Below are positions 23,556 through 31,381 of a stretch of 64,000 nt of DNA, piece after piece. The notes beneath the pieces were generated by a model. The model did not search any database. It was not told the DNA's origin and saw nothing but the letters and a program-made list of their open reading frames with translations. Origin of the DNA: Pseudoflavonifractor capillosus (lineage in GTDB: Bacteria > Bacillota > Clostridia > Oscillospirales > Oscillospiraceae); contig NZ_JACSNZ010000001.1 of NCBI RefSeq assembly GCF_016902575.1, positions 124,001 to 188,000 on the forward strand, written 5' to 3'. Position 1 is the stretch's first letter; each line of letters opens with the position of its first letter. The position numbers were made by a program, and so were the translations under genes.

Positions 23556-23924
23556 TGTGCGGTAACGAATTGTCCTGATGAAAAATATCGTTTTCCCCAT
23601 CTGAAAAATGAAATTTACGCCATTCGGCATTCGCGAAAGGAAAAATCAGGAAAGAAAAGCACACCTCATCCCCTACTTGGAACGATTAGAAGTTATGCAT
23701 ATATAAAGCCTCGAAATAGTTGCTTTGATTTATATAATATGCACAAGTGGCGGTTGACCGCCATCGGTTTTTTGAAAAATGGCGGTTCACCGCCACCTGT
23801 TTTGATACGATTGGCGGGGTTTACGCACAGACAATCCGGCCTCTTTTCACCTAAAATGAGGGCGTAGGAATCTACTTCTTCCCGGCGTCCGCCACGATTC
23901 CCCAAAAATTCAGGAGGAAAAGAA
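23556..23924 (+). promoter_or_regulatory. 370-bp regulatory gap before the lipoprotein operon
   Basis: No convincing gene. A TATAAT (23733-23738) in an AT-rich stretch is followed by two 16-bp palindromes, TGGCGGTTGACCGCCA (23748-23763) and TGGCGGTTCACCGCCA (23780-23795), whose centres are 32 bp apart, i.e. three helical turns. The first would cover the transcription start. They may be operators, or hairpins in the leader. A good AGGAGG precedes the next gene. Confidence 0.65.
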
Positions 23925-24251
23925 ATGATGGAATACGTTCAAAGAGAACTTCCCTATGTGCGCTCCTATGTCCTGCGCTCGGTGTATGGTATGCTGCGGC
24001 AGGAAGGGATTGCTTTTGGGGAGGAAGCGCCGGGAAGGGTTATTGCCGAATGGAGAGAGGACGGAACAGACGTCTCCCTTTCCATAACGGCGGAGGAAAA
24101 AGCGTTTGGAACCGAACTGACGGTTTCGCTGCGCCGCCCCTGCGACGGGATACCGGAGCAGAGAGCGTACCGGCTTCTGCAGGAGATGCTGGACCAGATC
24201 GTCCGGCATTTGGAAAATACCCTGATGACGAAAGGGGAGGAAGACGCTTAA
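23925..24251 (+). CDS. Small island protein, paralogue copy 1
   Basis: 108 residues; ATG 23925 lies 7 bp after AGGAGG. The protein begins with an amphipathic segment (VQRELPYVRSYVLRSVYGML), then strands alternating with turns and a conserved core GTELTVSLRRPCDGIP, and ends in a helix (LDQIVRHLENTLM). Two other copies exist at 27296 (intact) and 28111 (broken). No signal peptide or known domain. It opens an operon of lipoproteins, so the family may assist a secreted or membrane product. Confidence 0.65.
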   Translation: MMEYVQRELPYVRSYVLRSVYGMLRQEGIAFGEEAPGRVIAEWREDGTDVSLSITAEEKAFGTELTVSLRRPCDGIPEQRAYRLLQEMLDQIVRHLENTLMTKGEEDA

Positions 24252-24285
24252 AAAACGCCGCTTCAGGGGACAGGAGGTGTGAGAA

Positions 24286-24834
24286 ATGACGGGGATAAAA
24301 TGGAAGAGAATGCTCGCCGCCTTGTGCTGCGCTTTCATCGCCATATCCGGCGGGTGTGCAAATCCCAGCACTTCTTCGGGCAGTTCTGTTTCCCAGGAAT
24401 CCGGCATACCGGCGTCGCAGGAAACGTCTGAGACACAGGCTCCATCTCAGATGGCGGAGAGTGCGTACGAACCGTCCGCCCCGTCGTCAAGCGTTCCTGA
24501 AAGTCAGAGCAAGCCGCCGGAGAGCGGCAGGCCCTCTGTCGCCTGGAGCAGTATAGACGATATTTTGGCAGGGATGTCTCTGCGCGATAAGATATGCCAG
24601 ATGCTGGTTCTCAGCCCGGAACTGCTCACCGGCGTTTCCGGTGTAACAGCGGCCGGAGAAACCACACGGCAGGCGGTAGATATCCTGCTTTGCCCGTCAA
24701 ACCCGCAGGCGGCCGTCTCCGCTTTGGAGGAAGCGGTCGCGTTGGGAGAAATCAGCGAAGAGCGGATCAACCAAAGTGTGCGCCGGATCCTTGCCATGAA
24801 GGTGAACCGCGGGGTTTTGAAACTGGAGGGCTGA
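24286..24834 (+). CDS. Lipoprotein remnant of a glycoside hydrolase family 3 enzyme
   Basis: 182 residues. Lipoprotein signal with lipobox SGGC, a Ser/Pro/Glu linker, then the N-terminal motif of NagZ-type GH3 enzymes (SIDDILAGMSLRDKICQMLVLSPELLTGVSGVTAAGE). The sequence then jumps directly to the end of the same domain (ILLCPSNPQAAVSALEEAVALGEISEERINQSVRRILAMK). A normal enzyme has some 200 or more residues between these, including the catalytic Asp and the His/Asp pair. The reading frame is kept, so this is an internal in-frame deletion and the protein cannot be an active hydrolase. Confidence 0.8.
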   Translation: MTGIKWKRMLAALCCAFIAISGGCANPSTSSGSSVSQESGIPASQETSETQAPSQMAESAYEPSAPSSSVPESQSKPPESGRPSVAWSSIDDILAGMSLRDKICQMLVLSPELLTGVSGVTAAGETTRQAVDILLCPSNPQAAVSALEEAVALGEISEERINQSVRRILAMKVNRGVLKLEG

Positions 24835-24876
24835 GAAAGCCCTGCTGTCCGCACACCAGCTTCAGGAGGAAAGAGA

Positions 24877-26073
24877 ATGAACGAACAAACCGATTTGATT
24901 CAATATACCAAAAAGCGAAGCCTCTGCAGGCGGCTGCTGCCGCTTCTGCTGGCGATGGGGTTGCTGCTTGTCGGCTGCTCCGGCGGGACGGAGCCTTCGG
25001 AGCCGTCTTCCGATACAGGCAGCTCCACAGCGTCCGCCAGCAGCACGCCTGCCGCTTCGGCGCCTGAGCCGGAACCTGAGCCGGAAACGCTGGAGCAGGA
25101 GCTTTTGAAAAAGCGGGGCGTCGCCTTTGACCAGTCGGATTACAAAACCTTTACCGGCGCAGAAGGCGTGCTGAGCCTGCAAACCGTCTTTTCGGATCTC
25201 AACCCCAAAAAGGCCGGCGGCAATCTGTCCAGCGTCTTCCTGTCCGGCGGAAAAATCTATCAGTACCGCTGCGACGCGACCCTGCCGGGGGGACAGAACT
25301 GCCGGGAGGTGGGAACCCTGCCCCTTGCGGAACAGCCCGTCTACCTCCAGGCCAACGATTTCAACGGCGCCGACCTGGAGGTGGTCTACCGGGGCGGCAA
25401 ACGGTATTCGGTCAAGTCTGCCAGCAACAACGGCCCGTACACTGCGACGGAGAGCAAGTATCTCCATCCTGTCCTGACGCACGCCTGGCGCTACAACGCA
25501 GACGGAAAAACGCTGACCGAGGACGTCGGGCTGCGGGACAGAGCCCAGCGGATTGTGCACGTCGGAGGCAGCTATCTGCTGATCGCAGACGGGAAGCTGG
25601 AGGCGGCGGCAGAACGACAGCTCCCCTCCGAGAACTTTGAAGGGATTTATTTTGACGACGGTGAGGACGGCTATATTGTTTACGAGGTGGCGGACGAGGC
25701 CGTGGGGGACGGAGAAAAAGCGGTTGCCATCTTAAATGAGAACATCCTGGCGACCGATCAGGCGTTTTACCAGATCATGTACGACGATATCTCCGAGAAT
25801 GATCTGAGCTATGAGGAAAAGACCACCAACGCCGACGGCACCCCCGCCGCCTATCTCCCAAAATTCGGCGGCGGCAACCGCTACCGGCTTGTAAAGCTGG
25901 AGCTGCTGAGCCGGTATTACAGCGACGTGCTCACCATCGCCCATGATTATATCATCACGGCGGACTACAAGCTTCTCCCCGCCACGGAGGCGATAGGCGA
26001 GGACTATGAATCGGGCTACATCGCATACCCGCCGGATGTGATGGAGAAGCTCCTCGCTCTGGATGACTATTGA
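24877..26073 (+). CDS. Lipoprotein of unknown function
   Basis: 398 residues; ATG 24877 after AGGAGG. The membrane segment LLPLLLAMGLLLVGC gives a lipobox Cys at about residue 36, preceded by an unusually long polar N-region. A Ser/Thr/Pro/Glu linker (40-75) leads to a soluble domain of about 320 residues rich in beta-type segments and Tyr, without catalytic motifs I recognise. It lies in an operon with other lipoproteins. Likely anchored on the outer face of the membrane. Confidence 0.75.
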   Translation: MNEQTDLIQYTKKRSLCRRLLPLLLAMGLLLVGCSGGTEPSEPSSDTGSSTASASSTPAASAPEPEPEPETLEQELLKKRGVAFDQSDYKTFTGAEGVLSLQTVFSDLNPKKAGGNLSSVFLSGGKIYQYRCDATLPGGQNCREVGTLPLAEQPVYLQANDFNGADLEVVYRGGKRYSVKSASNNGPYTATESKYLHPVLTHAWRYNADGKTLTEDVGLRDRAQRIVHVGGSYLLIADGKLEAAAERQLPSENFEGIYFDDGEDGYIVYEVADEAVGDGEKAVAILNENILATDQAFYQIMYDDISENDLSYEEKTTNADGTPAAYLPKFGGGNRYRLVKLELLSRYYSDVLTIAHDYIITADYKLLPATEAIGEDYESGYIAYPPDVMEKLLALDDY

Positions 26074-26106
26074 AATTAATAAAAATCGATCAGGAGGCAT
26101 TCTGCT

Positions 26107-27243
26107 ATGAAAAAGAAAAGCGTATTATCCCTGCTGCTGGCGGCGGCGCTGGCGCTCTCCCTCGCCGGTTGCGCCGGGCAGGGGCAGCCGGGCGGAAAGG
26201 AGCCTGTCGTCAACAGCGACGGGACCATCACGAAAGAAGAAAACGACGTAAAAATCACTGAGACAGCGGCCAGGTCCATCGAAACCGAGCTGTATGAAAC
26301 GGCGGATTTCAGCCTGCAGATCCCCAAGGGCTGGACAGTCACCAGCGGCGGTACGGCCATGTACCATTCCATCCGGGTGCAGGATCCCAGCCAGCCCCTC
26401 AACCAGATGTTTGTCCTGCTGAAGGCGGAGGGCCTGCTGCACAGCCAGGAGGGAAAGGACGCCTATGCGTATAACGTCACCATGGGGAACACATGGGCGC
26501 AGATGCTTTCCCAGGCGCCGGTGCTGACAACCCCCTCCACCGAAAACTTTTTCAAGCTGTTTTCGGAATACGCGGTGTTTGCAGAGCAGTGGGAGCCGAG
26601 CTATGCCGGCTATACCTTCCCCCGGTTTGACGGCTTTACCGTCACCGACCGCTTTGCCTCGGCCAGCCTCCTGTCCTCGTATGCTCTGGGAGAAGAGACG
26701 CTGCGGGCGTCCTTTACCGAAAACGGCAAGGAAGGCGAGGGGATGTTCGCCGCGTCGGTGGTGGACTTCGGAAGCGTTGATATTGCCGCAGGACTGCCGG
26801 TAGGATATATCATCCCCCGGGCGGACGGCGGCTACTACATGGCATACAACGTCATGGCGGTCACCGCCGCGAAGGATACCTTCATCGAATGGGAGAGCGT
26901 CCTCACCAAATGCCTTGGAACGCTCGCCTATTCTGAGAGTTTCGTAAAAGCCACTGAGCAGGCCGGTGAAGAAAAGGTGGCGATGTCAAAGGAAATCAGC
27001 CGCATCACCAACGAGAGGCTGGAAATCATCATGGCGGCCTGGGAGGACCGGAACGTCGAGCAGGACATCACCAGCCAGATGCAGAGCGACGAAACCGGCG
27101 GCTACGAGCGCGTGTACGACACGCAGACCGGCGAAATCTACCGGGCGGAGGCCGGATGGTATGAAAGCACCGGCAGTGACCGCTACAAGCCGGTGACTGA
27201 AAACAAAATGTATGCAGAGCCCATCAGCGGTTACATCGAATAG
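26107..27243 (+). CDS. Lipoprotein of unknown function
   Basis: 378 residues; ATG 26107, with CAGGAGG upstream. Lipobox LAGC (Cys about residue 21). The mature part starts with an acidic linker and then ADFSLQIPKGWTVTSGG, a pattern seen in PsbP-like/serine-protease-associated beta domains, but the match is weak. C-terminal half: ITNERLEIIMAAWEDRNVEQDITSQMQSDETGGYERVYDTQTGEIYRAEAGWYE, where a Tyr-rich strand repeats. Outer-face membrane protein, function unknown. Confidence 0.78.
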   Translation: MKKKSVLSLLLAAALALSLAGCAGQGQPGGKEPVVNSDGTITKEENDVKITETAARSIETELYETADFSLQIPKGWTVTSGGTAMYHSIRVQDPSQPLNQMFVLLKAEGLLHSQEGKDAYAYNVTMGNTWAQMLSQAPVLTTPSTENFFKLFSEYAVFAEQWEPSYAGYTFPRFDGFTVTDRFASASLLSSYALGEETLRASFTENGKEGEGMFAASVVDFGSVDIAAGLPVGYIIPRADGGYYMAYNVMAVTAAKDTFIEWESVLTKCLGTLAYSESFVKATEQAGEEKVAMSKEISRITNERLEIIMAAWEDRNVEQDITSQMQSDETGGYERVYDTQTGEIYRAEAGWYESTGSDRYKPVTENKMYAEPISGYIE

Positions 27244-27295
27244 GGAAGCGGCGGAAAACCGCAAACAAGGAATACATGACAAGGAGGGAAACGGA

Positions 27296-27640
27296 ATGCG
27301 TCAGGTGAAAAGGCTCCTTCCCTATGTCCGGCGGTATGTGCAGATGGCTGTTTACGATGTGCTGGACGCGGAGGGGGCGGAATACTGGAAGAATGAAAGC
27401 GGCGCGGTGGTCGCCCGGCTTTCGGTTTACGGGAACGTCAGCACCTTCAGCCTTTCGACAGAGATACAGGATGTGGGGACCGGACTGACGGTTTCCATGC
27501 GTGAACCCTGTCCCGGCCTGTCGGCCCAGGGAGAGGAACGGGCGGTGACCGCCGTAGCCGATAAGGTTGCCCAGTACCTTGAGAACGAGCTGATGATCAA
27601 CCGCCGCTGTTTCGTGCCGGACCGGCATTATGCCGTATAG
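27296..27640 (+). CDS. Small island protein, paralogue copy 2
   Basis: 114 residues from ATG 27296 (AAGGAGG, 7 bp spacing). It aligns over its length with the 23925 protein: LPYVRRYVQMAVYDVL, STFSLSTEIQDVGTGLTVSMREPCPGLS, KVAQYLENELM. The last 14 residues (RRCFVPDRHYAV) differ and a TAG follows; the sequence directly downstream is a fragment of another gene in the same frame. No known domain. Confidence 0.65.
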   Translation: MRQVKRLLPYVRRYVQMAVYDVLDAEGAEYWKNESGAVVARLSVYGNVSTFSLSTEIQDVGTGLTVSMREPCPGLSAQGEERAVTAVADKVAQYLENELMINRRCFVPDRHYAV

Positions 27641-27835
27641 GGAACAGCGGCGCAGGCACAGGCGGAAATCGGCCGGATCCGTGCGGAAGCGGAAGCGGCC
27701 AAGGCTGCGCAGACTGCTGCACAAACTCCGGCCGCGCCTGACGGTACGGTATGCCCCTCGTGCGGCGCGTCCGCTGCCCCGGGCGTGAAATTCTGTCCGG
27801 AATGCGGGGCGCCGCTCTCCCGGCAGAGCGAATAA
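27641..27835 (+). pseudogene. C-terminal fragment of a zinc-ribbon protein
   Basis: In frame after the TAG of the preceding gene, 64 codons encode an Ala/Glu-rich helix (AAQAQAEIGRIRAEAEAAKAAQ) and a zinc ribbon, CPSCGASAAPGVKFCPECG, ending in a stop. This matches the C-terminus of SPFH/zinc-ribbon proteins of Firmicutes. There is no start codon or ribosome binding site, so it is a remnant joined to the small gene by a deletion. Confidence 0.65.
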
Positions 27836-27870
27836 ACAGACAATGAATCTGAATATCTGGAGGGATATCT

Positions 27871-28002
27871 ATGGCAAATGAATCGAGAGTATTCCGGCTG
27901 CCCGCCGGTATGAGTACCCAGGTAGTGGCGAACGCCGTATCGTCGTTCCTGTCCTCCGCCAAAGGGATGGAGGTACAGAGCGCCGAAACCACAGAAGGCT
28001 AG
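27871..28002 (+). CDS. Truncated 43-residue ORF
   Basis: MANESRVFRLPAGMSTQVVANAVSSFL... with a GGAGG site 9 bp upstream. The sequence looks like the first 40 residues of a longer conserved protein that often lies beside SPFH/zinc-ribbon genes (from memory), cut by a stop codon after TTEG. Possibly still translated but probably without function. Confidence 0.5.
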   Translation: MANESRVFRLPAGMSTQVVANAVSSFLSSAKGMEVQSAETTEG

Positions 28003-28110
28003 GCTCTTCACGCGGGAACTATTAAACAACAGCTATCTGATGGGAGCGGCACTGAGCAGGAGGAACGAAAGGAAAGTTGGATTAGTAGATTGTTTAGGAA
28101 AAATGAATGA

Positions 28111-28390
28111 TATGCCCGGCGGTATGTGCTCCTGGTGATTTATGATGTGCTGGACGGCGAGAGGGTGACTTACCAAAAGGGAGAGGAGACCATTGTGGCC
28201 AAAGCGGAGGCATACGGTAATCCCAGCACCTTTTCCATCTCTGCTGAGGAGCAGGAGATGGGTACCGAGCTGAAGGTCACCCTGCTGCAGCCCTGCGAGG
28301 GCTTGTCCAAACAGGGAAAAGAGTGAGCCATAACCGCCGTGGCGGATCGTACGGTATCTGGAAAACGAGCTTTTGATACACAGCAGCGTG
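28111..28390 (+). pseudogene. Small island protein, paralogue copy 3, broken
   Basis: Clear homology to copies 1 and 2: YARRYVLLVIYDVLDGE, STFSISAEEQEMGTELKVTLLQPCEGLS, AITAVAD, YLENELL. It lacks a start (TGA directly upstream of the TAT codon), has an in-frame TGA at 28324-28326, and needs a +1 shift near 28350 to read YLENELL. Three independent lesions mark it as a pseudogene. Confidence 0.8.
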
Positions 28391-28488
28391 GTCCAGATCA
28401 CCAGCGACTGCTGGTCACTCCGCCTGACCATCCATCGGGGCCGTCCCACACAAGCACACAGCATTGTCAGAAAGGAAGGAAACAAACG

Positions 28489-29373
28489 ATGAAAGAAAAA
28501 CAAAGCATTATTAAGTTCCTGATTCTGGCGGTCATCCTGGCAGTGGCCCTGACCGCCGGCTTTGCCACTGGTGCCATGAAAACGGCGGCCCTGACCGCCG
28601 ACTGGACCCTCAGCCTGAGGGCTATCCTGCGTCTGGCGGCCATGGCGGCAGGGATGCTGCTGGCGGAGTGGGTGGCGGAGTTCTTCTTGACCCTCTGCAA
28701 GCCCAGGACCCACCGGGCCCGGTCCATCCTCTCCATCACCCGTAGCCTCCTGCGCTATGCCGCAGCCATTGTCATCCTCTGCTGGGGTCTACACCTCCTG
28801 GGTGTGAATATTCTGGCTATTGTGGCCAGCCTGGGTGTTTTGGCCTTAATCGTCGGCTTTGCCGCCGACAGCATCATCGCCGACCTGGTCACGGGCGTGT
28901 TCATCCTCTTTGATAGCCAGTACAATGTGGGGGACATCATAGAGGTGGACGGCTTCCGGGGCGTGGTGACGGACATCGGCATCCGCACCACCTCTATCAC
29001 CGACGCCAGCGAGAACATCAAGATTGTAAACAATGCGGATATGCGGAACATCCTCAACCGTTCCGACCACGTGTCCAAGTCCTTTTGCGACATCTCCATC
29101 CCCTATACCTGTGATCTGGAGGCACTGGAGGAGAAATTCCCGTCCCTGCTGGAGGAGATCCGGCAGAAGCGTGCGGACGTCATGTTGGACACGCCGGTCT
29201 ACCTGGGGGTGCAGCAGCTGGCTGACAGCGCCGTGGTGCTGCGTTTCTGCGTGGGCGTGAAAGAAAAGGACATCTATGGCGGTGCGCGGATCCTCAATCG
29301 GGATCTGCTCTTGGGCCTGCGCCAGCTGGGTGTGGAGTGCCCCTTCCCCCAGCTGGACGTCCACTCTATGTGA
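28489..29373 (+). CDS. MscS-family mechanosensitive channel
   Basis: 294 residues; ATG 28489 follows AAGGAAGG. Three to four membrane helices (residues 8-28, 42-62, 82-103, 108-130) with the third being the Gly/Ala-rich pore helix (IVASLGVLALIVGFAADSIIADLVTGVFILF), then the conserved beta domain (NVGDIIEVDGFRGVVTDIGIRTTSI) and a C-terminal alpha/beta domain. MscS channels open on osmotic downshock. It may be a plain cargo gene of the island. The end is 3 bp upstream of the next gene. Confidence 0.92.
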   Translation: MKEKQSIIKFLILAVILAVALTAGFATGAMKTAALTADWTLSLRAILRLAAMAAGMLLAEWVAEFFLTLCKPRTHRARSILSITRSLLRYAAAIVILCWGLHLLGVNILAIVASLGVLALIVGFAADSIIADLVTGVFILFDSQYNVGDIIEVDGFRGVVTDIGIRTTSITDASENIKIVNNADMRNILNRSDHVSKSFCDISIPYTCDLEALEEKFPSLLEEIRQKRADVMLDTPVYLGVQQLADSAVVLRFCVGVKEKDIYGGARILNRDLLLGLRQLGVECPFPQLDVHSM

Positions 29374-29376
29374 GCC

Positions 29377-30486
29377 ATGGGCGGGCAGAATCTGCGGAAC
29401 GCGCCGCCGATGGAGCGGAGCGCACCGCCAAAGGAATGGAAACTTCCCCCGGAGTTCATCCTGCCCTGGGAGCCTGGCGTCCCGGAGGAGCCCCGCCCCG
29501 GGGCGGAGGCGGCCCCGCTTCCCCCGGAGTTTCAGGGCGGCGGCAGGGGTGCGCCCCGGAATCGGGAGCGCCGGCGGGGCTGGCGGATACTGGCCTCCGT
29601 CGCCATGGCCCTTCTGTTGACAGTAGCGGCCGCCGTCCCGGCAGCGGAGCTCCCCTCTCCCGAGCCGCCGACGTCAGCCGGGGACCCGCTCCCCACGGTG
29701 CCGCCGGAGACCACGCCTCCGGGCGGAGAGGAAAGCCCCGGCCCAGTCCAGACGCCGGAACCCATCACTTTTTTCTCGGCCATGATGAACGGATCCGAGG
29801 GTTTTTTGCAGGTGGCCTTCCCGGAGCCAGAGACCATTGCCTCGGCCAAGGTCACCCAGTTTGACACCATCACCCAGCGTCCTTTTTATGAGGATACTTT
29901 CGGTGAGGGCATCCCCCGGGCGGACATCGATGCCGGGCTGTATACCGCTTTCTATGTGGTTTATCCCCCGGATTTCGACGACTACTGGGCAGAGGCGGGG
30001 GCGGACACCTACCCCACCTTTGAGATGCGTCTGACGGTGGAACGGGTAAATGGGGAAACGGAGACCTACACCGCTGCCGACTTGGGCCGATGCCCCCAGC
30101 TGCGGGGAGAGTATGATGAAACAACCAACACCGTGACGATGAAGGTCTGGTGGGACGACGGGGAGGACTTCCCACAGGTGGTGCCCGTCGCGCCGGAGCA
30201 GGCCGAGGGCGACACCCTAAGCGTCACCGTCTATGTGGACGGGGAGCCCCTGCCGCCGGAGGCCTATGCCCTGAGCCAGGTGCGCGAGGAATCCCAGTAC
30301 TCCACCTCGGACAATCCAGATGTGCTTCTGACGAGATACACCTACATCACCGTGGCCACCGCCTCCCTGCCCCAGCCTCTGGCTGCGGAGTCCGCCCTGA
30401 GCTGCGCCGTCCACATGACCCTCTCCGGCCAGCCTTTTACCTATAGTCTGCCTATCAGCACTGCCCCGAGGGACATCTACTGGTAA
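29377..30486 (+). CDS. Single-pass membrane protein with extracellular beta domain
   Basis: 369 residues. N-terminal 65 residues are Pro/Arg-rich and cytosolic; one membrane helix (ILASVAMALLLTVAAAVPAA); a Pro/Thr/Ser linker; and a 240-residue outer domain rich in Asp, Thr and Tyr with strand-like segments (TFFSAMMNGSEGFLQVAFPEPETIASAKVTQFDTIT). Very short spacing from the mscS-like gene suggests co-translation. No domain recognised; cell-surface role likely. Confidence 0.7.
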   Translation: MGGQNLRNAPPMERSAPPKEWKLPPEFILPWEPGVPEEPRPGAEAAPLPPEFQGGGRGAPRNRERRRGWRILASVAMALLLTVAAAVPAAELPSPEPPTSAGDPLPTVPPETTPPGGEESPGPVQTPEPITFFSAMMNGSEGFLQVAFPEPETIASAKVTQFDTITQRPFYEDTFGEGIPRADIDAGLYTAFYVVYPPDFDDYWAEAGADTYPTFEMRLTVERVNGETETYTAADLGRCPQLRGEYDETTNTVTMKVWWDDGEDFPQVVPVAPEQAEGDTLSVTVYVDGEPLPPEAYALSQVREESQYSTSDNPDVLLTRYTYITVATASLPQPLAAESALSCAVHMTLSGQPFTYSLPISTAPRDIYW

Positions 30487-30492
30487 GTTTTT

Positions 30493-31158
30493 ATGATGAG
30501 TAATTTGTATCAACTGAGTCCAGTGTTTCATCGGACAAAGGCATCCGATATTGGTGTGGTCGACTCCATGGCCTTTGCAAAAGCGCATATGCATAAGTTT
30601 TCTGTCCCCCTGCCGGATGGTGTGGACTATCACTTCCCTGGCGGCGAGGGTGCCGAGCCGGTCACCGTAAGCTTTGCCGCATGGATGGTAAAGGACGGAA
30701 ACGGCGGCTACAAGGCCCTGGAAGATCCCGTCACATCCAAAGCGGTAAAGCCTGCCGTGGAGACGGAGAAAGTCAAGCGGCGTAAGGTTCTCATCACGGC
30801 GGCGTTCCGTTCGGAAATGGCAGATGAGTATGCCCTGAATGACGAGAACGGGAACCCCCGATACGCCGTCAGGCTGCATGCTAACGGCGGGGCTTTTGAA
30901 GCGGACGGGACCGATCTGTTGTATATGAAGCCGCGGTCGCTGGAATTTGCAGACCAGGAGCTTTTCTATGTGGAGGCTACCTGCCTGAAACCGACGAGCA
31001 GCGGCAAGGTATTCACCGGCTGGTACAGGGATAAAGCCTGCACCGCCGGCCCGGTAACAGGGCTTAAAATCCTTGAAGAGCTGAAAGAGCGCCCTGTCAG
31101 GGAAGCGCCCTATGCGCCGATGGATCTCTACGCCAAATGGGAGACGCAGGAAAGCTGA
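30493..31158 (+). CDS. Protein with an InlB-like repeat, perhaps a fragment
   Basis: 221 residues without signal peptide. The C-terminal part (GKVFTGWYRDKACTAGPV...APMDLYAKWE) is one Listeria-Bacteroides (InlB B-type) repeat, normally found in many copies on large surface proteins. The start has no good ribosome binding site, only 6 bp after the upstream stop. It may be the C-terminal part of a once larger surface protein or be coupled to the upstream gene. Confidence 0.6.
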   Translation: MMSNLYQLSPVFHRTKASDIGVVDSMAFAKAHMHKFSVPLPDGVDYHFPGGEGAEPVTVSFAAWMVKDGNGGYKALEDPVTSKAVKPAVETEKVKRRKVLITAAFRSEMADEYALNDENGNPRYAVRLHANGGAFEADGTDLLYMKPRSLEFADQELFYVEATCLKPTSSGKVFTGWYRDKACTAGPVTGLKILEELKERPVREAPYAPMDLYAKWETQES

Positions 31159-31178
31159 AAACGCAGAAGGAATATCCC

Positions 31179-31214
31179 TTCTTTATGCTTTGGTATTCAC
31201 CAAAGCATAAAGAA
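31179..31214. terminator. Perfect 15-bp stem, 6-bp loop
   Basis: TTCTTTATGCTTTGG and its exact complement around TATTCA. No T-run beyond CTTTAAC, so it may be a weak terminator in either direction or a mobile-element relic. It ends the membrane-protein operon before the LPXTG-type gene. Confidence 0.65.
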
Positions 31215-31381
31215 CTTTAACTGCGGCAAAGAAGGTTATTCGTTCCGCCCTGGCTGCCTGAACCGGCGCACCGGGGAACGGATGGCATAGAACACCGAGA
31301 AAAAGGGGGGTGACACACCAAAAAGAATGATCAAACCCGTGTATTCACATAAATGTTATCTTGAAAGGAGAAAAATCAATC

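Noticed and set aside
23547-23867. 106-codon plus-strand ORF in the lipoprotein operon leader
   Set aside because: Covers the terminator, promoter and palindromes; no ribosome binding site and an unlikely protein composition.
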